DNA from: Vibrio gigantis
Lineage (GTDB): Bacteria > Pseudomonadota > Gammaproteobacteria > Enterobacterales > Vibrionaceae
DNA: 64,000 nt
Direction of reading: 5' to 3'
Assembly (NCBI RefSeq): GCF_024347515.1
Contig: NZ_AP025493.1
Span: 1,116,001-1,180,000 of the forward strand
Shown: positions 24,826 through 33,834 of the stretch, in pieces
Numbering within the stretch: the stretch's first letter is position 1
Layout of the letters: the number at the start of each line of letters is the position of its first letter
The notes under the pieces: generated by a model
What the model saw: the letters and a program-made list of their open reading frames with translations, nothing else
Databases searched by the model: none
Told to the model about the DNA's origin: nothing
Program-made: the position numbers and the translations under genes

Positions 24826-25722
24826 TTAGCGAATTGAGTGGTCAGAACGCTTCTCTATCGCTTGAATCAGCGCAGAGTGATCCCAACCTTCACCGCCCAT
24901 TTCGGCACACTCTCCAAACAACTCTTGAGCGTTAGCCGTATTCGGTAGTGCGACACCTAACTCTTGTGCGCCCGTTAGCGCAAGGTTCAGGTCTTTCTGG
25001 TGAAGCGAGATTCTAAAACCTGGGTCAAATGTGCCTTCAACCATACGTTCGCCATGAACTTCCAGGATCTTAGAGTTAGCAAAACCACCCAGTAGTGCCT
25101 GACGTACACGAGCTGGATCAGCACCCGCTTTTGAGGCAAATACCAAGGCTTCGGATACCGCTTCAATATTCAGTGCAACGATGATCTGGTTAGCAACCTT
25201 ACACGTTTGGCCAGCACCGTTATCACCCACCAGCGTGATGTTCTTACCCATGATTTCGAATAGCGGACGAGCTTTGTCAAAGGCGTCTTGCTCGCCACCC
25301 ACCATAATGGTCAGTGCGGCATTAATAGCACCGACTTCACCACCCGATACCGGTGCATCTAGGTAAGAAGCGCCACCTTCGTTGATACGCGCTGCAATGG
25401 CTTTAGTCGCGATAGGCGAGATTGAACTCATATCGATAACCAGTTTTCCAGTCGCACCGCCCGCTGCTAGGCCTTGCTCTACTCCGTTGTTACCAAACAG
25501 TACATCTTCAACTTGAGGTGTGTTTGGCACCATTAGGATAATGACATCCGCTGCCTCTGCCGCTTCCGCGGGTGAGTGACAGACTGTTGCGCCCGCTGCG
25601 ACCAGATCAGCAGGAGCTTCATTGAAGTGGTCTGATAGAAAGATATCGTGGCCCGCTTTTTGTAGATTACTCGCCATAGGTTTACCCATGATGCCAGTAC
25701 CGATAAATGCAATTTTAGACAT
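24826..25722 (-). CDS. glxR: Tartronate semialdehyde reductase (2-hydroxy-3-oxopropionate reductase)
   Basis: Reduces tartronate semialdehyde to D-glycerate with NAD(P)H. It has 298 residues in the beta-hydroxyacid dehydrogenase family. The N-terminal MSKIAFIGTGIMGKPMASNLQKAGH is the Rossmann G-x-G-x-x-G motif. FLDAPVSGGEVGAINAALTIMVGG-type wording (here SYLDAPVSGGEVGA) is the substrate loop, and K in GAGQTCKVANQIIVALNIEAVSEAL is the catalytic lysine. FRISLHQKDLNLAL closes the C-terminal domain. It starts 37 bp after hyi and is third in the gcl operon. It could be named garR, but its place with gcl and hyi favours glxR. Confidence 0.95.
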   Translation of the reverse strand: MSKIAFIGTGIMGKPMASNLQKAGHDIFLSDHFNEAPADLVAAGATVCHSPAEAAEAADVIILMVPNTPQVEDVLFGNNGVEQGLAAGGATGKLVIDMSSISPIATKAIAARINEGGASYLDAPVSGGEVGAINAALTIMVGGEQDAFDKARPLFEIMGKNITLVGDNGAGQTCKVANQIIVALNIEAVSEALVFASKAGADPARVRQALLGGFANSKILEVHGERMVEGTFDPGFRISLHQKDLNLALTGAQELGVALPNTANAQELFGECAEMGGEGWDHSALIQAIEKRSDHSIR

Positions 25723-25759
25723 GTTGTTCTCCTTAACGTTTGAGGATTACCAGACGGAA

Positions 25760-26536
25760 TTAACGGTACTGGTGTAGCCAACCAAGGCCTTCTGTAGTCG
25801 TTGTTTTTGGCTTATACTCGCAGCCAACCCAGCCTTGATAGCCAAGCTCATCAAGATAATTGAGCACGAATGGGTAATTGATTTCTCCCGTCCCCGGTTC
25901 GTGTCGACCTGGATTATCAGCCAGTTGAACGTGCGCGATTTGGCCAATGTTTTGTTGCATGGTCGGCGTTAAGTCGCCTTCCATAATTTGCATGTGATAA
26001 ATATCGTATTGGATAGAAAGGTTATCGCTCCCTACCTCTTTAATGATCGCTTTGGCTTGCTCAGTGGTATTTAAGAAGAAGCCCGGAATATCACGCGTGT
26101 TGATCGCTTCAATCACTAGGCTGATCCCTTCTGCAGCTAGCGCGTTTGCTGCGTAATGCAGGTTAATCACAAACGCCGATTGCGCGTCTTGTTGGGTCAC
26201 ACCTTGCGGAACTATCCCTGCCAAACAATTCACTTGAGTACAACCGAGCGCTTTAGCGTAAGCAATCGCCTTAGCTACACCCGCTTGAAACTCTTCGACT
26301 CGTGCTGGGTCGACCGCGATACCACGGTCACCGGCGTCCCAATCCCCTGCTGGTAGGTTAAATAACACTTGTTCTAAATTATTAGCGACAAGCTTTTCTT
26401 TAATTTTGTCTGCCTCAAAGGCATACGGGAAAAGGTACTCCACGCCCTGAAAGCCCGCTTCTGCTGCGGCTTCAAAGCGATCCATAAAATCAACTTCCGT
26501 GAATAACATTGACAAGTTTGCTGCAAATTTTGCCAT
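25760..26536 (-). CDS. hyi: Hydroxypyruvate isomerase
   Basis: Interconverts hydroxypyruvate and tartronate semialdehyde. It has 258 residues in a TIM-barrel of the xylose-isomerase-like family. The start MAKFAANLSMLFTEVDFMDRFEAAAEAGFQGVEYLFPY is diagnostic. Metal ligands are expected at E in LVIEAINTRDIPGFF, D and H in SIQYDIYHMQIMEGD, H in HVQLADNPGRHEPGTGEINYPF, and E in VGCEYKPKTTTTEGLGW. All these blocks are intact. It lies between gcl (171 bp upstream, with strong hairpins) and glxR. Confidence 0.96.
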   Translation of the reverse strand: MAKFAANLSMLFTEVDFMDRFEAAAEAGFQGVEYLFPYAFEADKIKEKLVANNLEQVLFNLPAGDWDAGDRGIAVDPARVEEFQAGVAKAIAYAKALGCTQVNCLAGIVPQGVTQQDAQSAFVINLHYAANALAAEGISLVIEAINTRDIPGFFLNTTEQAKAIIKEVGSDNLSIQYDIYHMQIMEGDLTPTMQQNIGQIAHVQLADNPGRHEPGTGEINYPFVLNYLDELGYQGWVGCEYKPKTTTTEGLGWLHQYR

Positions 26537-26638
26537 GACTCTGTCCTTACTCTTTATTTGGTGAAGCTCTGGTTATTAGGTAAAGAAACCGTTATATATT
26601 GAAACTATGACTGCTTAGTGAGGCTACGGTTGCTTAAT

Positions 26639-26690
26639 GAAGCTCCGATTTCTTGGAGCTTCTCCGTTGAGCCAAGCTTTGGCTCAACGG
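26639..26690 (-). other. Tandem hairpins between gcl and hyi
   Basis: Two perfect stems lie side by side: GAAGCTCC / GGAGCTTC (26639-26646 / 26655-26662) and CCGTTGAGCCA / TGGCTCAACGG (26664-26674 / 26680-26690). They lie just downstream of the gcl stop on the transcribed strand without a U-run. They probably protect the gcl 3' end or reduce read-through into hyi. Confidence 0.6.
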
Positions 26691-26707
26691 GTACACGTAC
26701 AACAAAG

Positions 26708-28480
26708 CTACTTGTATGCAAGCGCTGTAGGGGCATCGCCGCGGCTTTCGGCAAGCGGTTCGAATTCATTGATGGCATTGATCTCGACACCCATTGCTAT
26801 GTTGGTTACTCGCTCAAGAATTAGCTCAACAACAACCGGGACTTTATGCTTATTCATCAGCTCTTTTGCTTGCTCAAACGCAGCGGCAATTTGCTCAGGC
26901 TCACGAACTCGAATCGCTTTACAACCTAAGCCTTCCACAACCGCGACATGGTCAACTCCGTAGCCTTCAAGCTCAGGCGCATTCTGGTTATCAAACGCCA
27001 GTTGTACACAATAATCGATATCAAATTGGCGCTGTGCTTGACGAATCAAACCTAGGTATGAGTTGTTCACCAACACATGAATGTATGGCAGGTTGAATTG
27101 AGCACCTACCGCCAGTTCTTCGATCATGAACTGGAAATCATAATCACCAGAGATAGCGACAATATCGCGATCCGGATCAGCCGCACGTACACCCAATGCC
27201 GCAGGTGTTGTCCAACCTAGAGGGCCAGCCTGACCACAGTTGATCCAGTTACGTGGCTTATAAACATGCAGGAATTGAGCAGCAGCAATTTGCGACAAAC
27301 CAATGGTGCTCACATAGCAAGTGTCACGACCAAATGCCTTGTTCATCTCTTCATAAACACGCATTGGTTTCATTGGAGCTTCATCGAAATTGGTTTTACG
27401 CAGCATGGTCGACTTGCGTTCCTGACACTCACTTGCCCAAGCATTTCGGTTTGGTAGCTTGCCTGCATCACGCCACTCTTGAGCAACTTCAACCATTAGT
27501 TCAAGTGCTGCTTTCGCATCAGAAACAATACCTAAGTCGGGACAGAACACTCGACCGATTTGGGTCGGTTCAATATCAACGTGCACAAACTTGCGTCCTT
27601 CGGTGTAAACATCGACAGAGCCGGTATGACGGTTTGCCCAGCGGTTACCTACACCAAATACAAAATCAGAGTTGAGCATGGTTTCGTTACCGTAACGGTG
27701 AGAGGTTTGTAGCCCCACCATGCCGGCCATCAATTCATGATCATCAGGGATAGAACCCCAGCCCATCAAAGTTGGGATAACTGGTACACCCGTGATTTCT
27801 GCAAACTGCTGCAGCAACTCAGATGCGCCAGCGTTAATTACGCCACCACCAGATACAATCAGCGGCTTCTCAGATTGAGACATCATGGTTAGTGCTTTCT
27901 CAACCTGCGCACGTGTTGCTTGTGGCTTATATGGTTCTAGCGGTTCATAGGTATCGATATCAAACTCAATTTCAGCCAGCTGAACATCGATAGGCAGGTC
28001 AATCAGGATTGGACCAGGACGACCCGAACGCATTAAATGAAACGCTTTTTGGAATGCGCGTGGCACTTGTGCAGGTTCCAGCACCGTTGTTGCCCACTTT
28101 GTTACTGGCTTAGCGATAGATTCAATGTCGACCGCTTGAAAATCTTCTTTATGAAGACGAGCACGTGGCGCTTGGCCTGTGATACATAGAATTGGAATCG
28201 AATCTGCAGATGCAGAATACAGACCCGTGATCATATCCGTGCCCGCAGGACCAGAGGTACCAATACACACACCAATATTACCTTGATTGGTACGCGTGTA
28301 CCCTTCAGCCATATGGGATGCACCCTCTACGTGACGAGCTAAGACGTGGTCGATTCCTCCGAGCTTTTTCATAGCCGCATACATAGGGTTTATTGCTGCG
28401 CCGGGAACACCAAATGCGATGTCTACGCCTTCACGTTTAAGCACTTCTACCGCTGCTTCAATCGCTTTCATAATTGCCAT
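26708..28480 (-). CDS. gcl: Glyoxylate carboligase (tartronate-semialdehyde synthase)
   Basis: Thiamine-diphosphate enzyme that joins two glyoxylates to tartronate semialdehyde and CO2, consuming the product of AllA. It has 590 residues, very close to the E. coli protein. V51 in LARHVEGASHMAEG replaces the usual catalytic Glu of ThDP enzymes, the known hallmark of Gcl. GDYDFQFMIEELAVGAQFNLPYIHVLVNN is the ThDP/Mg binding motif, and the FAD-related central domain is retained (GVGNRWANRHTGSVDVY). It is first in the minus operon and divergent from aceB, so glyoxylate can be split between glycerate and malate. The upstream region carries TTGTATACAA and a PecS-like site. Confidence 0.97.
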   Translation of the reverse strand: MAIMKAIEAAVEVLKREGVDIAFGVPGAAINPMYAAMKKLGGIDHVLARHVEGASHMAEGYTRTNQGNIGVCIGTSGPAGTDMITGLYSASADSIPILCITGQAPRARLHKEDFQAVDIESIAKPVTKWATTVLEPAQVPRAFQKAFHLMRSGRPGPILIDLPIDVQLAEIEFDIDTYEPLEPYKPQATRAQVEKALTMMSQSEKPLIVSGGGVINAGASELLQQFAEITGVPVIPTLMGWGSIPDDHELMAGMVGLQTSHRYGNETMLNSDFVFGVGNRWANRHTGSVDVYTEGRKFVHVDIEPTQIGRVFCPDLGIVSDAKAALELMVEVAQEWRDAGKLPNRNAWASECQERKSTMLRKTNFDEAPMKPMRVYEEMNKAFGRDTCYVSTIGLSQIAAAQFLHVYKPRNWINCGQAGPLGWTTPAALGVRAADPDRDIVAISGDYDFQFMIEELAVGAQFNLPYIHVLVNNSYLGLIRQAQRQFDIDYCVQLAFDNQNAPELEGYGVDHVAVVEGLGCKAIRVREPEQIAAAFEQAKELMNKHKVPVVVELILERVTNIAMGVEINAINEFEPLAESRGDAPTALAYK

Positions 28481-28497
28481 TCGAACCTCCAGTTCAG

Positions 28498-28509
28498 ATT
28501 GTATACAAT
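28498..28509. promoter_or_regulatory. Operator-like palindrome ATTGTATACAAT upstream of gcl
   Basis: Perfect 12-bp palindrome, 18 bp before the gcl start, so a bound protein would block initiation. It is identical to the copy before puuE. Confidence 0.7.
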
Positions 28510-28644
28510 TAAACTAACTTTTGTACACTATGAATCATCCTCAGCATTTATCAACCCCAGATTGAAACATTTTTGTTACATCAACCTATCCTCTTGAACA
28601 GCAAATAAGCCTGAAAAGCTTACAATTCATTGCTTTACATAAAA

Positions 28645-28662
28645 TATCTTTACGTAAAAATA
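28645..28662. promoter_or_regulatory. PecS-like operator candidate between gcl and aceB
   Basis: TATCTTTACGTAAAAATA matches the pecM-side site at 16 of 18 bases. A more degenerate CTTTACATAAAATA lies just before it. The AT-rich context weakens the case slightly. Confidence 0.5.
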
Positions 28663-28749
28663 AATTACAAAAAGATCAAATGATAAATAAATGTTAAATA
28701 CCCTTTGCTTGTTTACAATTTATGCAATATAAATATCCTTAAAAAGAGC

Positions 28750-28765
28750 ATTTTGTATACAAAAT
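28750..28765. promoter_or_regulatory. Operator-like palindrome ATTTTGTATACAAAAT upstream of aceB
   Basis: Perfect 16-bp palindrome 28 bp before the aceB start. It is the longest copy of the TTGTATACAA motif in the window. Confidence 0.7.
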
Positions 28766-28793
28766 AGCATCGTATTGTTTAAAGGAGACAGCA

Positions 28794-30419
<1,626 letters not shown>

Positions 30420-30425
30420 GACTCT

Positions 30426-30494
30426 TGTACCAAGTTGAATCCGTCAATGGTATTCATGAACATGAGTAGCAATTGGCTGACTGATCTTGGTACA
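30426..30494 (+). other. Inverted repeat between aceB and the GlcG/HbpS-like gene
   Basis: Perfect arms TGTACCAAG (30426-30434) and CTTGGTACA (30486-30494) enclose 51 bp. They could form an intercistronic RNA stem that sets the ratio of the two proteins; a DNA-binding role is also possible. Confidence 0.4.
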
Positions 30495-30522
30495 TATGCC
30501 CCTTGAAAAACTAGGAGATAAC

Positions 30523-30963
30523 ATGGGAAGTTTGACTCTACAACAAGCGTTAACCATCATAGATGGAACCTTAAAAGCAGGAAACAAGATCCACACCGAG
30601 CCTTTGACGGTCGCCGTCTTAGACAGTGGTGGCAAGTTGATTTCTTTGCAACGTCAAGACGGCTCTAGCATGATGCGACCAGACATCGCTATCGCTAAAG
30701 CATGGGGAGCACTCGCACTGGGTTGTTCCTCAAGAAAACTCGCCCAAGATGCTGACACCAGACCAGCATTTATCTCCGCCGTAAACGTACTCGCACACGG
30801 TAATATGGTGCCAGTACCAGGGGGCTTATTGATTCGAGACAAGGATAAAACGGTACTCGGTGCTATTGGGGTAAGCGGTGACATTTCAGATATAGACGAA
30901 AGCTGCGCCATCAATGGTATTGGGTGCGCGGAACTGTTCAGTGATGAAATGCTGCAAGCTTAA
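30523..30963 (+). CDS. GlcG/HbpS-family protein
   Basis: A 146-residue single-domain protein of the GlcG/HbpS (DUF336) family. Family wording includes SLTLQQALTIIDGTLKAG, PLTVAVLDSGGKLISLQRQDGSSMMRPDIAIAKAWGAL, GNMVPVPGGLLIRDKDKTVLGAIGVSG and the C-terminal S-x-x-x-D-E-x-C-A-x-x-G-I. Members occur in glycolate/glyoxylate operons (glcG) and in haem-binding systems; the exact role is unknown. A TTG twelve codons earlier (30487) is an unlikely start. TAGGAG before the ATG at 30523 decides it. It follows aceB by about 100 bp, so it is co-transcribed and probably supports glyoxylate use. Confidence 0.88.
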   Translation: MGSLTLQQALTIIDGTLKAGNKIHTEPLTVAVLDSGGKLISLQRQDGSSMMRPDIAIAKAWGALALGCSSRKLAQDADTRPAFISAVNVLAHGNMVPVPGGLLIRDKDKTVLGAIGVSGDISDIDESCAINGIGCAELFSDEMLQA

Positions 30964-30977
30964 TTCACCAGTTAGCC

Positions 30978-31017
30978 GTTCTTAAGTTCTTAAGTTCTTA
31001 AGTTCTTAAGTTCTTAA
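30978..31017. repeat. Five tandem copies of GTTCTTAA
   Basis: Five perfect 8-bp units starting 14 bp after the stop of the GlcG/HbpS-like gene and ending just before its terminator. It is a simple repeat that may vary in copy number by slippage. Confidence 0.9.
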
Positions 31018-31022
31018 ACGAC

Positions 31023-31052
31023 AAAAACCGAAGCCTGTGAGCTTCGGTTTTT
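31023..31052. terminator. Bidirectional terminator after the GlcG/HbpS-like and doxX genes
   Basis: Stem AAAAACCGAAGC / GCTTCGGTTTTT with a 6-base loop. It serves both convergent genes. Confidence 0.9.
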
Positions 31053-31086
31053 ATTATTAGTAGGGAATCAATCTGCATCAATGACA

Positions 31087-31524
31087 TTAACGAACAAAAG
31101 CCACTAATCGCGCCCATTTCGTGTCTTGCTTCAACTTGTTAGACAGCCAGTAATCAACACTAAACGATCCTGCACCAAGTACCGCTAAAGCCAGGTACCC
31201 ACCAGCAACAGAGACGTTTTTGTAGAAATGAATCATTTGACCCGACGAACTTGGGTCGAAGTGAAACATAACACCAGAGACTAAAGAGAAAAACGCAATC
31301 GACAGCGCAGTAAAGCGAGTCATAAACCCAGCTAAAATCGCAAGTCCACCACCGAGTTCAAGCAAAATAACCAAAGGCAACAAGTGAGCGCTGACTCCTT
31401 GAGAAGCCATGTATCCCGCCGTTCCTTCATAGCTAAATAGCTTTCCCCAACCCGCTTGAATAAACAAGTAAGCCAATAAAATACGAGCGAAAAAAGTCAG
31501 TGTATCGTTCCATCTGGTGTTCAT
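31087..31524 (-). CDS. DoxX-family inner-membrane protein
   Basis: A 145-residue protein with four hydrophobic segments. FFARILLAYLFIQAGWGKLFSYEGTAGYMASQGV is the DoxX signature of helix 1 with the G-x-x-K loop. LLPLVILLELGGGLAILAGFMTRFTALSIAFF gives helices 2 and 3, and VAGGYLALAVLGAGSFSVDYWL gives helix 4. DoxX proteins are linked to thiol/redox and quinone stress, but substrates are mostly unknown. It is divergent from a LysR gene 205 bp away, the typical arrangement for a LysR-controlled doxX. Confidence 0.88.
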   Translation of the reverse strand: MNTRWNDTLTFFARILLAYLFIQAGWGKLFSYEGTAGYMASQGVSAHLLPLVILLELGGGLAILAGFMTRFTALSIAFFSLVSGVMFHFDPSSSGQMIHFYKNVSVAGGYLALAVLGAGSFSVDYWLSNKLKQDTKWARLVAFVR

Positions 31525-31729
31525 AGTTCTAAGCCTTGATAAGTTTCATTGCCGATAGGTTATTCGACTTAGCATTAAGATGATAACGAGAAAAATAGAA
31601 CAACTTGTTTGAAATTTTAATAGACATACTCGCATACAAATTACTGACTAAATCCGAAGATTCAACAACCTCAATGCTGTTACCATTAGCTTAAATTCAT
31701 TGAAACACTTGCCCCATTTTATTGATTTT

Positions 31730-32635
31730 ATGAAGACTCTGAAGAAGACACTGCCGCTCGACACCTTACAAATATTGGATGTTCTACAACGTGAAGGGAC
31801 TTACTCGTCAGCCTCTGCGCACCTCAATCGATCCGTTTCTGCATTGAGCTATCAAATTCAAAAGTTGGAAGACGAACTCGGCATCTTGATCTTAGATCGA
31901 TCAGGACACAGAGCCGTGTTTACCCAGGTAGGACAAATGTTGGTGGAAAATGGCCGACAGCTGCTAGCGGGATCAGATGAACTCATAAACCAAGTACAAC
32001 GTTTCTCCAGTGGTTGGGAAAGCGAACTGTTTGTTTCTTATGACGGCATTATCGGACAAGACATTGCGTTGTCATTAATCGCTGATATGGCAACGGAGTG
32101 CAGCACGCAACTGTACGTCCAAGAGGATATATTGTCGGGCGGTTGGGAGGCATTAATCTCAGGAAAAGCGGATATCCTCATCTCATCGATGCCCAATATC
32201 GAGCTACCGAATACCGTAAACAGTAAAACCATCGGCAGTGTAGAAATGATCTGGGTGGCTGCGAAAAGTGCCTCCATCTTAAACGAGCCAAATCCACTCA
32301 GTGAATCCACACGACGTGAACACACAATCATCGCGGTTGCCGATACCGCTAAGTCAGCGCCTAAAATCACCAAAAACATCTTACTAAACCAAAAAACCAG
32401 TACGGTCAGCTCAATGAGTAGTAAGTTAACGGCAATTCAACGTAACCTTGGTATCGGAACTCTGCCTAAACAGCTTATAACCGCCGAGTTAGAAGCAGGA
32501 AGTTTAGTGGAAATTGGCCACGCAAGAACCGTTGATATCGTGCTCGCGTGGCAAATAGGCAATATGGGGAAAGCAAAAACACTCGCTTTGAAAAAATTAG
32601 AGAAGTGCTGGAGAGCATCGGCTCAAACTCACTAG
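31730..32635 (+). CDS. LysR-family transcriptional regulator
   Basis: A 301-residue LysR regulator. The winged helix-turn-helix (about 8-65) has LDTLQILDVLQREGTYSSASAHLNRSVSALSYQIQKLEDELGILILDRSGHRAVFT. The effector domain follows from about residue 85. A TTG ten codons earlier is possible, and no clear ribosome site precedes either start; the ATG at 31730 matches the family length. It is divergent from doxX, its likely target. The effector is unknown. Confidence 0.85.
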   Translation: MKTLKKTLPLDTLQILDVLQREGTYSSASAHLNRSVSALSYQIQKLEDELGILILDRSGHRAVFTQVGQMLVENGRQLLAGSDELINQVQRFSSGWESELFVSYDGIIGQDIALSLIADMATECSTQLYVQEDILSGGWEALISGKADILISSMPNIELPNTVNSKTIGSVEMIWVAAKSASILNEPNPLSESTRREHTIIAVADTAKSAPKITKNILLNQKTSTVSSMSSKLTAIQRNLGIGTLPKQLITAELEAGSLVEIGHARTVDIVLAWQIGNMGKAKTLALKKLEKCWRASAQTH

Positions 32636-32664
32636 CTTGCTCCTAGCTAGGCACTCCGAGAAGT

Positions 32665-32967
32665 CTATTTATCTCGTCCGATAAATCGACTTTGTTGGAC
32701 ACTCTCTCCTTGAGGTGTGGTTGCTTCAAATCGGTACACCCTCGGGATATTTCCCTTGTAGAAAAATGCTTGTCCTCTGTCTGATGTTTCTGTCACTTGT
32801 TGCCCGCGAATATTGGTGGTGACCTGAGCATTAGGAACGCGTTCTCCATCTTGATAAACCGTGACGACGACGCCATTGGTTTGTTCGTTGATCGACATTT
32901 TCAATTCTGCATGAGATGCAAATGACGTCACTAGTAGTGCTGCGCTAAGGGCTATTTTAAGTTTCAT
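32665..32967 (-). CDS. Small secreted protein with Ig-like/carboxypeptidase-regulatory-like fold (unknown)
   Basis: A 100-residue protein. MKLKIALSAALLVTSFASHA is a clear signal peptide, cut before ELKMSI, leaving an 80-residue periplasmic protein. The mature part looks all-beta, with TNGVVVTVYQDGERVPNAQVTTNIRGQQVTETSDRGQAFFYK resembling the repeating strand-turn of carboxypeptidase-regulatory-like or transthyretin-like modules. The function is unknown. It is convergent with the LysR gene, with its own start region, and is probably monocistronic. Confidence 0.7.
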   Translation of the reverse strand: MKLKIALSAALLVTSFASHAELKMSINEQTNGVVVTVYQDGERVPNAQVTTNIRGQQVTETSDRGQAFFYKGNIPRVYRFEATTPQGESVQQSRFIGRDK

Positions 32968-33155
32968 TTCAGTAATCTCTGTATTGTGGGAATACGAAAA
33001 ATATACTGATGGGTGGCATCTATTGATAACGGGAAGTATTAAATAGGATGTCCTAAAATATGGAATTACATTGATGGAACTTATTCGGTTTCTGGCTCAG
33101 TGCCGTTCCCAAATTAACCGATACTAAATAGCACGGCACCAAATTGAAGACACAA

Positions 33156-33183
33156 AAAACCGAAGCACAATCACTTCGGTTTT
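33156..33183 (-). terminator. Terminator of the pecS-like gene
   Basis: Perfect 10-bp stem AAAACCGAAG / CTTCGGTTTT. Read on minus it runs into TTTTTTGTGTC. It lies 46 bp past the stop. Confidence 0.85.
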
Positions 33184-33228
33184 CAAACCAAATTAAGCTC
33201 GTTCAATTCACTAAGTTCAGCAAGCAGA

Positions 33229-33717
33229 TTACTCGTAAGCACTCAACCATGTTTTTAGTAGTTGGTTGGTGTTCTTCTTCTGGCTCGCAGACAGAGATTT
33301 AACCAGCTTTTTCTGCATTTCGACATGCTCAGTCATCATCTGGTCAATCAGAATCAGACCATCTTTGGTTAGCTGAACGCTCACGCTACGTCTGTCTTCT
33401 TTACTGTGCTCACGACTGATCAGCCCTTTGGCTTCTAGCTTATCAAGGCGATTGGTCATCGCACCTGATGTCAGCATCATCGAACCTATCAACTCTGAGG
33501 GCGTAAGACGATAAGGCTTTCCAGAACGTCGCAAGGTGGCTAGCACATCAAATTCGCCTAGTTTCATGTCGTATTTTTTATGAAGCTCGGCAACTTGTGT
33601 CTCCATATACTTGGCAATACGCATAATCCGGCCCATCATTGCCATAGGCTCAGTTTCTAATTCGGGCTTTTCCTTTGCCCATTGCTCTACTACGCGGTCG
33701 ATAGCATCCATTTGCAA
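33229..33717 (-). CDS. pecS: PecS-like MarR-family regulator, probable urate sensor
   Basis: A 162-residue MarR-family regulator with the extra N-terminal helix of the urate-responsive (HucR/PecS/UrtR) group: DRVVEQWAKEKPELETEPMAMMGRIMRIAKYME resembles PecS in wording. The winged helix is GEFDVLATLRRSGKPYRLTPSELIGSMMLTSGAMTNRLDKLEAKGLISREHSKEDRRSVSVQLT. From memory, urate binding in HucR uses W20, D73, R80 and R118. Here W13, D57, R64 and R102 keep the D-to-R spacings of 7 and 45. GGAG is 5 bases before a TTG at 33717 and 11 before an ATG at 33711, so UUG may be the true start. It is divergent from a PecM-like exporter, as in the classical pecS-pecM pair. Confidence 0.88.
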   Translation of the reverse strand: MQMDAIDRVVEQWAKEKPELETEPMAMMGRIMRIAKYMETQVAELHKKYDMKLGEFDVLATLRRSGKPYRLTPSELIGSMMLTSGAMTNRLDKLEAKGLISREHSKEDRRSVSVQLTKDGLILIDQMMTEHVEMQKKLVKSLSASQKKNTNQLLKTWLSAYE

Positions 33718-33750
33718 TCTAGCTCCGTTATTAGTCTGATTACTTTAAAC

Positions 33751-33768
33751 TAGTTTAACATAAAGATA
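33751..33768. promoter_or_regulatory. PecS operator candidate, pecS side
   Basis: TAGTTTAACATAAAGATA matches the pecM-side site at 15 of 18 bases and lies 60 bp from it, close to the pecS start. This would allow autoregulation. Confidence 0.55.
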
Positions 33769-33810
33769 CTTTACAACCACTAGTTCTCAGTATACAGTTC
33801 ACACAATAGT

Positions 33811-33828
33811 TATCTTAACGTAAAGATA
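33811..33828. promoter_or_regulatory. PecS operator candidate, pecM side
   Basis: TATCTTAACGTAAAGATA is a palindrome at 16 of 18 positions, ending six bases before the pecM start. A bound repressor would block translation-proximal transcription. The 18-bp size and form fit MarR-family sites. Confidence 0.65.
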
Positions 33829-33834
33829 TTTCAG

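Larger units (their letters stand above)
28481..28793. promoter_or_regulatory. Divergent gcl / aceB control region
   Basis: A 313-bp AT-rich region with ATTGTATACAAT near gcl, ATTTTGTATACAAAAT near aceB and a PecS-like 18-mer between them (28645-28662). A further half-like TTTGTACACTAT lies near 28520. No gene is seen. Confidence 0.65.

Noticed and set aside
24641..24829. Small plus-strand frame in the glxR-ttuD gap
   Set aside because: No ribosome site and no homology pattern; the gap is better explained as structured untranslated RNA.
27253..27675. 140-codon plus-strand frame over gcl
   Set aside because: Antisense shadow inside a highly conserved enzyme gene, rich in H, Q and C without pattern.
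33792..33800. GTATAC near the pecM promoter as another TTGTATACAA site
   Set aside because: Flanks (CAGTATACAG) lack the TTG/CAA arms, so it does not match the operator. Other GTATAC copies in the window lie within genes.
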